From the NCBI GenBank assembly GCA_956465555.1, contig OY101116.1, positions 2,480,001 to 2,544,000 on the forward strand: a DNA stretch of 64,000 nt, read 5' to 3'. The notes below the pieces were generated by a model that had not been told where the DNA came from, did not search any database, and saw nothing but the letters and a program-made list of their open reading frames with translations. Position numbers and translations under genes: made by a program. Source of the stretch: Nitzschia sp. pyKryTriq1 (lineage: Eukaryota > Bacillariophyta > Bacillariophyceae > Bacillariales > Bacillariaceae). This document shows positions 21,817 to 32,588 of this stretch, in pieces. Every line of letters begins with the position of its first letter. Positions within the stretch are counted from its first letter, which is position 1.

Positions 21817-22503
21817 GAATATATTTTACGAATACTTCAATACATACAAGTGTTTGTTGCTGAATGATTGTAGACATAGTACATACATTTTCGAAACAGA
21901 CAATAATAGTCTCTACTGACTGTAGTCTATCGGTTGCAGACTATGCCGATCGATCCTTTCTCCTGCAGCAATAATATTCCGCCCCCATTATTGTTGCCCA
22001 GCCCCCAGGTCTTGCCCTTCTTCGGAAGATTCATTCGTGTTAGTCAATTTGTCGGTGTAGCGGTACTTAGACGAACCGGACCAGGTATGTAACAGGTCCA
22101 CGTGTACCGGTAGGAGCGAGTGTACCGGCTGTCCAGTACCAGGTACTTGTACCAGGCACAGTAGACGCGGTACAGGTACAGCACCAGTACTGTACCAGTA
22201 CTCGTACACTACAGTTCGCGAGTAGTGCATGCGCGTCATCGCGAAAAGTGACAACAGATGGCCCGACCGACCCGGCGCGCCGGACGGAAGTGCGTGTCGG
22301 AGGGCAAAAGGATTCTTCTCCATGCATCAGTAGATCGGATCCGCAAATCGTCGCTTCGCCATCGTCCTGGTCGTCGGTTTGGGTTCTAATGTTCGTCGTT
22401 CCACACTTCGCATCCAAAACACTCAAGGTTCTCACATACTGTACTGCCTGCAAAGGAAGATTCGTATCTCGTCTATCTTTGATTAGAAACTATATACTAT
22501 ACA
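21817..22503. repeat. GTAC-rich intergenic region before TPI
   Basis: A dense GTAC/ACCGGT cluster spans about 22058-22210, with repeated GTACCAGGTAC and CAGTACTGTACCAGTAC pieces. The rest holds the HisRS 3' flank and the TPI promoter. No gene is supported. Confidence 0.6.
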
Positions 22504-23722
22504 ATGAGCTCGTAAGTGGACGTGAAAGATCGCTGCGTATGGTACCGATCACAGCTGGCGATTGATTCTCCCCTGGAGTCAATTGTGGTTCTTTCGCCAT
22601 TTGGTACACGTCGTTCGAGGCGTCAAGTTCAGAATTTCGGCGTCACCATGCGTCGTCGTTATCTTATGTCTTTTTCCTTTGCCTTTTGCTCTCGTTCGAT
22701 CTGTCAATAATTCAGTGGAAATTTGATGGTTGCTGCTACTGCCGCTGCGGTCGGTGCATCCGCCGCTGCCTACTACCTTACTACTAAAGACATTCAAAAG
22801 GCTCGACCGAAGGGATCGTCCGTTGCCAACCCCGTAACGGGACCACGCAAGTATTTGATCGGTGGAAACTGGAAATCCAATGGAACCTATGAAGAAAACG
22901 TCGAGAGAATCAAGGTCTTCAACAAGGCTGGACCCATCCCCGATAATGTAGAAGTGGTTATTTGCGTTCCTTACATCCACATCCCCATGGTTCTCGCCCA
23001 ACTTCGCAGCGACATTGAGGTTGGTGCCCAAGACTGCGGTAACAACACCAAGGATGGAGCTTTCACCGGAGAAATCGGTGCTCATATGTTGAAGGATATT
23101 GGATGCACATGGGTTATCATTGGTCACTCCGAACGCCGTGAAGGTTTTGGAATGGCCGGTGAGCCTGAAGCCCTTTGTGCCGAAAAATGCAAGATTGCCT
23201 TGGACAAGGGACTCAAGGTCATGTTCGCGATTGGAGAAAAGAAGGAAGAGCGAGAGTCGGGTGTCACAATGAAGGTTTGCGCCAAGCAACTTGCACCACT
23301 CGTCAAGCTTTTGGAGCCCAAGGACTGGGCAAATGGTAGGTCAAGTCGGAAATTGATTTTTATTTCGTCGTACAATATCCTTTTTTACCCAAGTTCTTAC
23401 CCATTGTTATCTGTATTGAAATTTTTATCCTCTCGTCAATTCTTTCTCAGTGGCTATCGCTTACGAGCCTGTGTGGGCAATCGGAACTGGACTAACGGCC
23501 ACCCCAGAAATGGCCCAGGAAACGCATGCTGACATTCGCAAGTGGATCAAGGAGAATGTTTCGGAGGAGGTCGCCGAGGCAGTTCGTATCCAATACGGAG
23601 GATCCATGAAAGGTGCCAATGCCGAATCCTTGCTTAAGCAGCCTGATATTGATGGTGGTTTGATCGGTGGTGCTTCGCTCCAGGCTGACTTCTTCAACGT
23701 TGTCAACGGAGTCCCGAAATAA
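22504..23722 (+). CDS. TPI: Triosephosphate isomerase with an 8-base first exon
   Basis: Three exons, 22504..22511, 22716..23335 and 23451..23722, give 299 residues. The first exon is only ATGAGCTC followed by a perfect GTAAGT donor; joining it to the TTCAG acceptor gives [11 protein letters not shown] in frame. TPI motifs: IGGNWKSNG with catalytic Lys, IIGHSERRE with His, [11 protein letters not shown] with Glu, YGGSM and LIGGASL. It interconverts dihydroxyacetone phosphate and glyceraldehyde-3-phosphate. About 45 residues precede the TPI fold, including an Ala/Val-rich helix ([17 protein letters not shown]) followed by a basic stretch, like a membrane-anchoring or organelle-targeting leader. 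Usual TPIs are about 250 residues. Location is not resolved; it is not fused to GAPDH, unlike the mitochondrial diatom enzyme. Alternative start: Met7 at 22726. Confidence 0.9.
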
Positions 23723-23862
23723 ATTCTTCGAATGACTCTTTGAAGCGTTCGCATAAAATAATAATAGTATATTTGTGGCCATCGGAGCTCATTCAATGTA
23801 TTTTGCATTGTTCAAAGAGTATCAAACTGGCAACACAGAATTTAGTTGTTTCTCTTTTTAAG

Positions 23863-25602
23863 CTACAGTCTCGGGTCTTTGGGATCGGAGGAGGTGTCCG
23901 TTTTGCTCTTGGATGAGTTCTCTTCGGAAGCCTTGTTTTGATGCAATACGCGTATTAATCGTTTCATCTCCTCCTTTTCAATAAGCAAAAGTTTTTCCTC
24001 AAAACTGTCGTCAATGGCAAATCGATCGGCATCTTTGCTCATCGGTTCCAGTTCAATGAATTCTGCACCCGGATATTTTTGGCGAATCAGGGATTCAATG
24101 AGCCTGACTTCTCGTTCGACGGCTCGAATGACGTCCTCAGCATACCAGCTAAGCAGAACCTGAAGCTCCTGGTCAAAGTTTTCCTTGGCCACATTGAATT
24201 CGTCCTGGTATCTCGGCATCAATTCAGCCGCAAGGTAGGTTCCGTCGAAATCCACTTCTGCTTTGAAACTAAAAGTTTCGGGCCCAGTCCATTGGCTTTG
24301 GATCCCATATACGCCGTCGATACTTCGACGGCTTCGAATGATTTTTTCGATTTCATCTGTCATATTACGTGAAACTCCTCGGCCAAGCAAAAACTGGTGG
24401 TTGACTCGCACCAAAGCTACTCCCATAGCTCCCAACAACACGGAGATACCAACTCCAGCCATTCCGTCGAAGATAGGCATAGCGGTGGCATGAGAGGCTG
24501 ATATACCAGCTATAGCAATGACAATGCCAAGACAAGCTGCACCATCCTCCAATAGAACTGCCAGAGTGGCAGGGTCTCGGAGTTTCATGGCATGCTCCCA
24601 AAATGGAATATTATTCGGCTTTTCTTCTTTGATTTCTTCGACGGTCTTGTACAAAACGTAGCCATCGACGGTAAAGCTCAATCCCAAGACCGCCCACACT
24701 TCATTGGGTATATCATGCAAAGATGGGTTGAGCAGTTCACCAACGGCATGCGACATGGAAACCCCAGCGCCAAGAAAGAATGTTCCGAGGGCAGAGACCA
24801 ATGCCCAAAAATATACTGCTTTGCCGTACCCATACGGATGCAGTCGATCCGCTTCGTTCTGGGAGTCCTTCAGTCCCATCAGCAACAGAGACTGATTGCC
24901 ACAGTCCACCACAGAATGGATGAATTCTGACATCATACTACTGCTCCCAGACGACAACCAAGCACCAAACTTGGCACCGCATATGACGACGTTACCGATC
25001 AAAGCCCGCCGAACGTTGGCTGCCGTTTTGGCTCTGGCCCTCTCTTTACGAGCCTGCTGTAGTGAGAGGGTCGCCTTGTCAGCGTCAGGTCCAAAGTTTG
25101 GCACTTTCATACGTTTCCGTCTATACTGTTGTTGTTGTTGTTTAGAGTTTTCGTCGCCCGTAGCAGCGTCCACGTCTTGTGAGAATTGCCGACGCTGATT
25201 TGTGGAAAGAATTTGATTCGCCATGGAAAGAAGCGAAATCAACTTCCGCCTTTCAAAGTCTGATGTGGCAGGTGCTGTCACTCTGGCAGCCAAACTATTT
25301 GTATTATTAGCTCGACTGAAGGATGGTGATGTCAACGGCGGCGGCAGCGACTCGTCCTTCTCACTCGATGACGGAACTGCTGTAGTCACAGTCGGAAGCC
25401 ATGGCTGTCCAGCGGCTGTGTTACTCTTGTGCGAAGAATCATTATTATACCGATAAATGTTGTGTGTGCCGCTCAGTCGAGCACTTCCTAATCGACAGCA
25501 GCGTGGTTTGGAAGTTGTTCTCAGTGTCGCTCTCGCCAGAGCGGAAACGGATGATGGAAATGTAGATTGAAACATGGATAGGCACCTCGGCGAGAATGCC
25601 AT
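23863..25602 (-). CDS. SLC30A9 (ZnT9)-like mitochondrial cation-efflux transporter
   Basis: Start at ATG 25602 (MAFSPRCLSMF); the upstream extension would need a TTG. The product has 579 residues. The N-terminus is Arg/Ser/Ala-rich and looks like a mitochondrial presequence. The CDF domain follows: GNVVICGAKFGAWLSSGS, FIHSVVDCGNQSLLLMG (the HSxxDxxNQ metal site), RLHPYGYGKAVYFWALVSA, then four further hydrophobic helices. DGMAGVGISVLLG carries the second metal-site Asp. The C-terminal domain has the elongated form of SLC30A9 (DEIEKIIRSRRSIDGVYGIQ, EFNVAKENF, ELEPMSKDADRFAID). In animals SLC30A9 exports zinc from mitochondria; the same job is inferred. It converges with TPI (140-base gap). Confidence 0.9.
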   Translation of the reverse strand: MAFSPRCLSMFQSTFPSSVSALARATLRTTSKPRCCRLGSARLSGTHNIYRYNNDSSHKSNTAAGQPWLPTVTTAVPSSSEKDESLPPPLTSPSFSRANNTNSLAARVTAPATSDFERRKLISLLSMANQILSTNQRRQFSQDVDAATGDENSKQQQQQYRRKRMKVPNFGPDADKATLSLQQARKERARAKTAANVRRALIGNVVICGAKFGAWLSSGSSSMMSEFIHSVVDCGNQSLLLMGLKDSQNEADRLHPYGYGKAVYFWALVSALGTFFLGAGVSMSHAVGELLNPSLHDIPNEVWAVLGLSFTVDGYVLYKTVEEIKEEKPNNIPFWEHAMKLRDPATLAVLLEDGAACLGIVIAIAGISASHATAMPIFDGMAGVGISVLLGAMGVALVRVNHQFLLGRGVSRNMTDEIEKIIRSRRSIDGVYGIQSQWTGPETFSFKAEVDFDGTYLAAELMPRYQDEFNVAKENFDQELQVLLSWYAEDVIRAVEREVRLIESLIRQKYPGAEFIELEPMSKDADRFAIDDSFEEKLLLIEKEEMKRLIRVLHQNKASEENSSKSKTDTSSDPKDPRL

Positions 25603-26469
25603 CGTGAATACAGCAGTCCTTGTGTGCCTTCGTCTGGAAGTAGTAGTCGATAGATCTCCCTGTACCTTCACACGAGTATTCAAGCGATGGTGATTTCAAA
25701 ACCAAGCTAACCTTGACACACACTCGAATACAGTATCTTTGCTTGTACTTGCACAGTACGAGTAGATCGTACAGTCAGAACGAAAGAAAAATCCTGATGA
25801 GCTTTCTGCTGCTTGTCAATGATGTCTACAAGGTACCACAGGGAAAACCAAGTCTCCCGAAGTTGATCATGTCCCCTTTGAAAGTTGTGGTTTGGGATAG
25901 TCTGTGTTGTTGCGAACAATGTGAAGGAGCAGGGAGCAGATAGTATTAATACCGGTACATAGTAACGGTACGAGTGAGTAGGAGCGAAGAATACCGGTAC
26001 CGGTACATGCCAGTTATGTGGCACAGTCGTCAGCAGCGAATGTTGATATGGTCATATTAGTCATATCGGTAGCTTGTTCGTTGTTTCTTTTGGCCGATGG
26101 GCGCGGGTTGGGGCTTGGGGCAGAAGGCGGGCCCGCTCGCAGCCGTCTCCTGCCGACCCATTCGACCAGACGAACCTTTCTGCCAAACTTTCAATTCGTA
26201 GCTCTCTACTCAAGAGTAGAGAAAGTAATACAGTAGACTACTGGTACTCTTCTAGAGTAGCTAGACGACGGTAAATTTACTACAAATATATATATATTCT
26301 TCTTCAGTCCCTAGTATGCACCAACATGTACAATCACTTTCAAATTTCAATATTTTCCCTAAAACATTATAAACCCCAGAGAGTTTCCGTAACACACTCA
26401 TCCTTGACGGCTGGCCGTGAATAACACGGTACAAGCCCCCCGAAAAGATAGCAATATTATAATAACCTT
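25603..26469. repeat. Intergenic region with GTAC and CTACTAG palindromes
   Basis: The 5' flank of the minus-strand transporter gene and the 3' flank of the E2F gene. It has GTAC clusters (25738-25770, 25950-26010) and a CTCTACTC...GAGTAG inverted segment at about 26209-26261, then an AT-rich stretch. No gene is supported. Confidence 0.5.
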
Positions 26470-28625
26470 CTAATGACGCGGGCGTACATTGGAACGTGGG
26501 CGATATTCACGACTATCGCGAGGCAACGGTGGCATAGGAAACTGAACATCATCTGAGCGAACATCCGCCCGCGGTCCACCGGGCGGAGAAAATCCAGGGC
26601 CGCCCGAAGGTGAAGGAAAGTAATGCGGCTCGCTCGGTGATTGCAGGGGCATGTTGAGCAGTGTCTGCTGCTGGATCGAAGGCGAGGGAGGTCTGAATGC
26701 CCCGTGAGACTCACGATGAGGTTCTCCACCAGACGACGCTGTCCGCCCTAGCTCGTGGGACGTCTGATAGTGATGGGATCGGGGACGGAATGGATTTCCC
26801 CTGTCACTGCGCGGACGACCTCCCTCGGCGTGAGGAGGATACCGGGAGGGTGGATACATTCCTTCCTGACGAGGACGATCAGACCTCATCTCCTCACGAT
26901 CGTGGCGCTCCTTCGACGGAGGAGCCTTTTTCGGATCCGGAGGATGGCCAGAACTGGATCGAGGTGGCCCCCGAGGTGGGTAGTACCCCGAAGGCGGTGC
27001 TCCATAACTTCCGTATGGAGGCGGAGGACCCCATCCACCTTCAGGGTGAGCGTTGCTTGGTGGCGGAGGACCACCTTCCTTACGGTAGGATCGCTCTTGT
27101 GGGGGGTATGGGGGTCGTCCTCCTTGGCCATAGCCCCACTCCCCTCCATGGTTAGGGGGCGGCATGCCGTAGGCTGGATCGTCTTGACGGCTTGGAGGCG
27201 GTCCATATCCGTGTGGTGGGGGCCCGGAGGCTTCGCTTGGCGGAGCTGGGGCACCCGAGCTCTTGTTGTGGCTCGTCGGTGTCGTAGATCGACCACGCTG
27301 AGGCGGAGGAGTTTCTTGCTGAACAAAGCCTCCTTGGCGTTCGCGGCCGGCCTTGTTTTGTTGGTCGGCTCGTGGCTGCACCAGATATACATTGATAGGC
27401 TCTCCTTTCTCGCCCTTCCCACCGTGGCTGCCTTTGCTGCTTAGGTACATTTCAAATCGGCGTTGTCCGGGCTTCATGCCTTGATCGGGATCAGGAACTT
27501 CCAAGGATGTGCCCGTCGGAGCGCGAATACCAATGACAGTCTCCGACTTGTATTCAGGCATCGCCGTGACATCCTTAAAGCGCACATACATATTTTCCGA
27601 CATATCTCTTACTCCAGGTGGCAATGCCTCCAGCTGTTCCCGGGTGGGAGGTTGCTGTCCGTTGTAAACGGCCGCTTGCTCTTTGAGATATTCCAAGTAT
27701 TGGTCCACAGTACGCTCTTCTTCCTTCAAGCGTTCCAGCTTCTTTTTCATCTCCTCGAATTCCACAGTATTCGTGACCGTGGCGGTTTTCGTAAGGCGAG
27801 GTGGGCTCCCGATGGCTTCACTGTCGCTATCAGATTTGTCCTTCGCATCGCCGACATCTTCGGAAGCCGACTGCGGAGGGATGTCGTTCCACGAAACGTG
27901 ATTCTTCCCTTGCTTATTCAATAAACCGATACCCTCAAGAACATTCTGAACGAGGCAAAAAAGTCAGTACGAACCTGATGTATTCGGGAGACAAAGTGCA
28001 GCTCCACTTCAGCACGTACCGTGATATCATATATGCGACGTTTCTGAACTCCCAACTCCGAAGCAGCTCGATTCAAATCCAACGAGTTCTCCGGAGAACT
28101 TCTTAGAATATGCACAAACTGCTTTGTCAACTTTCCAAGGGAGGAGTCATAGCGAGATGGATGCGAAAGGGACGACGGAGTTCCAATTCGGGCGGAGGAG
28201 CCGGGGCTAGAATGAAGTGGTCTGGCGCCAGAGGCGATTGATTCTTCATCATGCGGTGAAGCTCCATGATCATCTAAAAACCGAGGCGGCGTAGGCAATA
28301 GGCGTTGAGAATACAAATTGATCGGGGAAGGAGCCAATGACAAAGAAGAAGGTGATCCGCAAGGAGCAGGCGTCGTAGTGATGGAAGAAAGTGTAATATC
28401 CGTCGGTGAGAACATCGTTTTAGTTGGGGTTTCCGCAGGCGTGGTAGGAAATGATCGAAAGGAAGACATATCATAGTTGTCATGGTTGAAAAGTTTCGGA
28501 AACGCAGGGTTAACATAATGCGTCGTCGGGGTGATGATGAAGCATTTCACAGTTCGATTATGATTTTGTTGTCGTCGAAACGATGTTTGCGGAGCACATG
28601 TGTCGTCGTCGTGATCAGATAACAT
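26470..28625 (-). CDS. E2F: E2F transcription factor
   Basis: Two exons, 28020..28625 and 26470..27945, give 693 residues; the donor GTACGT falls exactly inside the DNA-binding domain. Joined, the winged helix reads [35 protein letters not shown] then [19 protein letters not shown] (about residues 163-221). [15 protein letters not shown] is the E2F/DP signature. A coiled coil ([20 protein letters not shown]) and marked box ([32 protein letters not shown]) follow, so this is a dimerising E2F rather than an atypical E2F7/8. The last 250 residues are very rich in Pro, Gly, Tyr, Ser and Arg; a retinoblastoma-binding segment was not found. The N-terminus is Ser/Thr/Pro-rich. It should bind TTTSSCGC sites with a DP partner and control S-phase genes. 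Confidence 0.92.
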
Positions 28626-28772
28626 CAGCGAATTGTTTCATACAAAATAATGAGTCAAGAGGTCAAAGTAGAAAGAAAATGAAAAAAGGTTGAACCATTG
28701 GGTCAGAAGACATGAAATGATGTGATCCCATGTGAGATATCAAACGAAAGACAACCAGGACGAAGGGCATCG

Positions 28773-29662
28773 TCAACCCGCCAGCCAGCTTTGAGAACTT
28801 TCTCCCCCATAAAGCATCGCGAGCATGTCATCGGAAAAAATGTTTGCGAGTGGGTTGGTCGATACAGTTGTCCATTTCGTCATGTCCATTTGCTCAGTTT
28901 GATCATACACAAGTTGATGGCCGATACGTTGATGGGGTCTCATCATTGTTGTAGTGAGGACAGACGAACAGATGGTGCAACTTGGCGCGAATGACCCCAC
29001 ATTGGGGGAGAGAGGCAACCAATTGGCGGCCCGGCGCGCAATCTCCCATAGTAAGCATCGACTTCACAAGAGTCACTTAGGGGTACGACATGCCAAATTT
29101 CGGTACTTAGGAGATTTCACTCAATAATAAAACATACATACTTGCACAACATATTATCCATGCCGGTGCCTCAACGAAGAAAGCGGCTCCATCCAAGGGA
29201 TCCATCCATGTGGACCGACGACGACCATGGTCAAGAACGAAAGAAGCTTTGCTTACCTGTGCGAACCCTTTTGCTTGGTGACAAGGAACTGCTCGATGCG
29301 AATGGACGCTTTTTCACGTTAGACGGAGGACTCATGAATTCTGCCGGTGGCACCATGTGAGATTCAGGTGTTACAGCTGTCGGGTTGCGCCTCGGAGGAT
29401 ACCGATGATAGGGTGGATGAAATCCTTCCGGTGGAGGTGAGGAGACCGGCTCTCCTGGCCTCATCCCCGGTTGCCATCCTCCATACGGAGGAGGCGGGTG
29501 CCCGTATTGGTGTCGTGGCGGATAACTTGCGTAAGTCGCCATGTGAGACGGCGGTGGTGCAGATTGGCTGTAATAATGCGGAGGCTGGTGCTCCGGTGGG
29601 TAATGGTATCCTTCGTGGTGCTCCGCCCCTTCTCTCCGTGCTTGCGGCTTTCGGTCACTCAT
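28773..29662 (-). CDS. Proline-rich protein of unknown function, proposed three-exon model
   Basis: Proposed exons are 29257..29662, 29142..29169 and 28773..29061. Donors GTAAGC and GTATGT and acceptors GTTGAG and GTGAAG keep one frame throughout, which supports but does not prove the model. The first exon (from MSDRKPQARREG) is rich in Pro, His, Tyr and Gly (PPPYGGWQPGMRPGEP) and ends in a basic stretch (NVKKRPFASSS, SKRVRTG). The last exon gives MLCNRCLLWEIARRAANWL and a hydrophilic tail ending in FSDDMLAMLYGGESSQSW. The frame stays open upstream of 29662 to 29860 (MAPQRRLITRVDE), so the start could be earlier. The composition resembles the Pro/Tyr-rich tail of the neighbouring E2F. Family not recognised; a nuclear protein is plausible. 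Confidence 0.5.
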
Positions 29663-30352
29663 AAAAAATAAATGCCACTCTCGATTGCAGTATGAATCTA
29701 TCTCATCAAGAGCTTCAGGATCGAGTGTTGGAAAGAAAACCTGCTGCCGATGCTGCAGAAGTCGTCCCCAAATTGTGGCTCGAGTAAATTTCGTCGAAAG
29801 ATGATGAGGCCGTCCGTCTCTTTCGTCGACTCTTGTAATTAATCGTCTTTGTGGCGCCAAATTCTAGAATGAGTCTTTCAACGGTGTTATTAGTATTCCT
29901 ATTTCTTCGGTTCTGTAGATGTTAATGTTGACGGTTGTCACACTTTTGGATGGAGCAGAAATAGTTTCATTTCTCCCCATTCCGTCCTTCCTGGCCGGCG
30001 TCGGCGTGCGCATGGCTTGCGTTTGTCTTCCTCTCGGGAGGGCGGACCAGGAGTACTGGTACCTGGTACTGTACCGGTAGTGTATAATTAGCCCCTGCCG
30101 GTATGTATGGTACCGTACAGTGGGACGACGGTGGCCAAAGGCCAAAAGCTGCTGCGCAGCAAAAGCAACAGGTCGGTTGATGTCGACTGTCGACCATGGC
30201 GGATGGCGGCAGATAGCGGATGGCGGCGAAAAGTCTCCGTACCTGTCTGTATTATTATCTTGGAGGCTGGACAATTCGCGGTCCCCGTAAGGAACAGATC
30301 CAACGCGGATGCAGATTGCTGATCCTAGTACTCATACTCGTAGTATCCCGTG
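29663..30352. promoter_or_regulatory. Divergent promoter region
   Basis: Lies between the proline-rich gene and the divergent Tudor/MBD-like gene. It has a TGGCGCCAAA (29851-29860, an E2F half-site like TTTGGCGCCA), GTAC/ACCGGT clusters at 30054-30080 and 30106-30120, and a GGCGGATGGCGG repeat near 30198-30230. Part may be 5' coding sequence of the minus-strand gene. Confidence 0.45.
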
Positions 30353-31474
30353 ATGACGAGCGACCCCACCAAGCTCCCCTTTCCACCGTCGGTGGCGCAA
30401 CTTTATGCCCGTGCTTTCTGGGATCCCAAGCCAACCACAACTACAAAGAGTGAGCGGCAGCTCGCGTACGCTCTTGGTTACCCCGACGATTGGCGGGTCG
30501 AGCGAACGGTCGAGCACAAGGACGGGTCTCCGATCATCCGAGATCGAATCCATGCATTGTTCGGAAAGAAAACGAAGAGCCAATACACCTGGTTCCACCA
30601 CGAAGCCGCGCAAGCAGCAGCTGCGAAACTTGAAAGCGAAGGGACAATCGACGAGTCGCATCTACTGCCACCCACACCCTTGTATGCGAAAGGAGATGTC
30701 GTCCAAGTGCATTGGGAAGGCAAGTGGTACGAGGCCACAATTCTCAAACGAAAGAAGCAGGCGGATTCCTTCTTGTATTCGGTGTACTATCCACAGGATG
30801 AGGCCACTCAAGATGAAATCGAGGAGGAGGATATCCGACCAGGGGAAGACCCCAGCGCTTTAGCGGTTCAGCTTGGATTCCCCAGCGACTGGAAGGCATC
30901 CCGAAAGGGTGCTAGATATATTCTGACGACGCCCAGTGGTGACCAGTTCAACTCCAAAAATGCTGCACTGAAATTCGTCAAAAAACAAGAAGAAGTAAAG
31001 CAGGAAGCCCAGGAGGATGTCGGTGATCCCCCATGGAGAACTCACGGTCACCCTTGGATTGGAAGGGAAGTGAACTGGGCTTCTGTTCACAAGGTTTCGG
31101 GGACACGGAAGGTCACGGTCGAGCAGGTCGGCACGATCGAAGGCTACATCAAGTCGACTGACGTGGACAAGGGAGGCAATCCAGGATTCGTCTCGGAATC
31201 GACTGGTAAACCGGCAGATCTCTTCAATGTTGTGTTTCCAGACCAGCCGCACCATTTATACGCGTCATTTCTGCTGACTTCTCAAGATCTGGAGGAGCAC
31301 GAGGTTCTCGAGAATTTGCTGGAAGAAACGCCGGCTGCCGAACGAAAGCGAGAAGCCGCCCTGGCTGCCGCTGCTGAAGCAGCAGCAGAAGAAAAGGCGG
31401 CGTCGACTCCAGCGAAAGCATCGAGCAGTTCGCCGAAAACACCGAAAAGTAAAAAACGCCGCCGCCGGTCATAA
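30353..31474 (+). CDS. Chromatin-reader-like protein with Tudor-type and MBD-like repeats
   Basis: Start at ATG 30353, 373 residues. Two related segments, LAYALGYPDDWRVERTV (about 37-53) and LAVQLGFPSDWKASRKGARY (about 172-191), each continue into a methyl-CpG-binding-like pattern (P-x-DW, aromatic, S/K-N-x-A). Between them sits a Tudor/Agenet-like barrel: YAKGDVVQVHWEGKWYEATIL with FLYSVYYPQD. A third conserved block near 230-310 (WIGREVNWASV, GTIEGYIKSTDVDKGG, PADLFNVVFPD) looks like another Tudor-type fold. The tail is Ala/Glu-rich and ends in a basic cluster (KSKKRRRRS), a likely nuclear signal. It probably binds modified histones or DNA; the ligand is unknown. No catalytic domain is present. 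One exon. Confidence 0.7.
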   Translation: MTSDPTKLPFPPSVAQLYARAFWDPKPTTTTKSERQLAYALGYPDDWRVERTVEHKDGSPIIRDRIHALFGKKTKSQYTWFHHEAAQAAAAKLESEGTIDESHLLPPTPLYAKGDVVQVHWEGKWYEATILKRKKQADSFLYSVYYPQDEATQDEIEEEDIRPGEDPSALAVQLGFPSDWKASRKGARYILTTPSGDQFNSKNAALKFVKKQEEVKQEAQEDVGDPPWRTHGHPWIGREVNWASVHKVSGTRKVTVEQVGTIEGYIKSTDVDKGGNPGFVSESTGKPADLFNVVFPDQPHHLYASFLLTSQDLEEHEVLENLLEETPAAERKREAALAAAAEAAAEEKAASTPAKASSSSPKTPKSKKRRRRS

Positions 31475-32588
31475 ATTAGAAGTTTAGAAAAGGAGGGGTT
31501 CACTTCTCATGTTTGCGAGTAAAATATACTCCTTCTAGACTACTGATCGATGTACTTTGTAAAATTGGGAATTCTTATTTCTTACAGCCTGTGGTGTAAA
31601 ACGCTAGTTCGAAGCGAACCCAGATCGTCGTGTTTTAAGCTGATTTAGTTGTACTAGCCACTTCGTCGTGCTAAAGACAATATCAATCAATCGAATCTAC
31701 TAGTAGATCGATCCCTGCCTCGCCTCCTCAATTCACTCGACGGCAACAACGACGACGACGACGACGACTCACTCCTCGCCACTCTTTTTACGTTCTGTAC
31801 CGTACAGAAGTACGGTACCGGTGCTCGTACCTGTTATCTGCGGTGTATGATACTACGTGCACTGTACATGGTCGTACCCTCCCGGTACCGGTACACTGAC
31901 TGTACCGGTACTCGTATCCATATACCGGGGATTTTGGCATTTTACGGGGATTTAACACGGAGAAAAACTGTGCGCGATGCGCCACGTGATGAAGGTGCCT
32001 TGCTTTCTGCCACGAAGGTACAAGTACCTGTAATTATTTCGCCTCCCATGCGCGTGCTACACAGTACATCCCTTCGGGTCCCATGCATGGTCTCTCTCCC
32101 TCTTTACCAGTACCGTACCACTGTACAACTGTACAAGTACAACTACAATTACCAAGTACTGTAGTAGAGTTATGATTACAGTACGATCGAGTACACAGAA
32201 GAGACCTCCTCCGCTCCCTTCTAACGGGCTGCTGCTCTCATACGGTACGGTACCTGGTACGGTACGTAGTAGTGTAGTACCAGCTCTACCTGGTAGCTAG
32301 TACCGGTAGGCATACTGTATGTAGAAAATGCAATGTTGATCAATTCGAAGGAGTCGATCTTTCAGGATTCGCTATCCTTCGTCGGGGATCGCCGGACAAA
32401 AACACCGTTGCTAATACGCTCGGCCGCATGATGGCGATGATGATACCATACCGGTGTGTACCTGTACAGTGTACAGTACTGGTACCGGTAGTGCCGATGA
32501 TCAAGCAAAAAAGCGTCGCTACGAGCTAGTACAAACGAAACACAACCCAAGACTAGTACCATACCGCAGGCGACGACAAAGAATAAAC
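31475..32588. repeat. GTAC-rich intergenic region, 1.1 kb
   Basis: Contains GTAC/ACCGGT clusters at 31796-31830, 31862-31920, 32022-32165, 32240-32310 and 32446-32490, plus an (ACG)n run leading into ACTCACTCCTC (31749-31777) that recurs near 40311-40338. No gene is supported; the end holds the RPN6 promoter. Confidence 0.65.

Noticed and set aside
22630-22715. Small open frame ([15 protein letters not shown]) just before the TPI main exon
   Set aside because: It lies within the first TPI intron and stops before the TPI frame; it is not joined to anything.
25603-25683. Longer N-terminus of the SLC30A9-like transporter
   Set aside because: It would need a TTG start; the ATG at 25602 gives a good mitochondrial-type leader.
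29851-29860. E2F site upstream of the proline-rich gene
   Set aside because: TGGCGCCAAA is a plausible half-site, but it may lie in coding sequence and is too short to claim alone.
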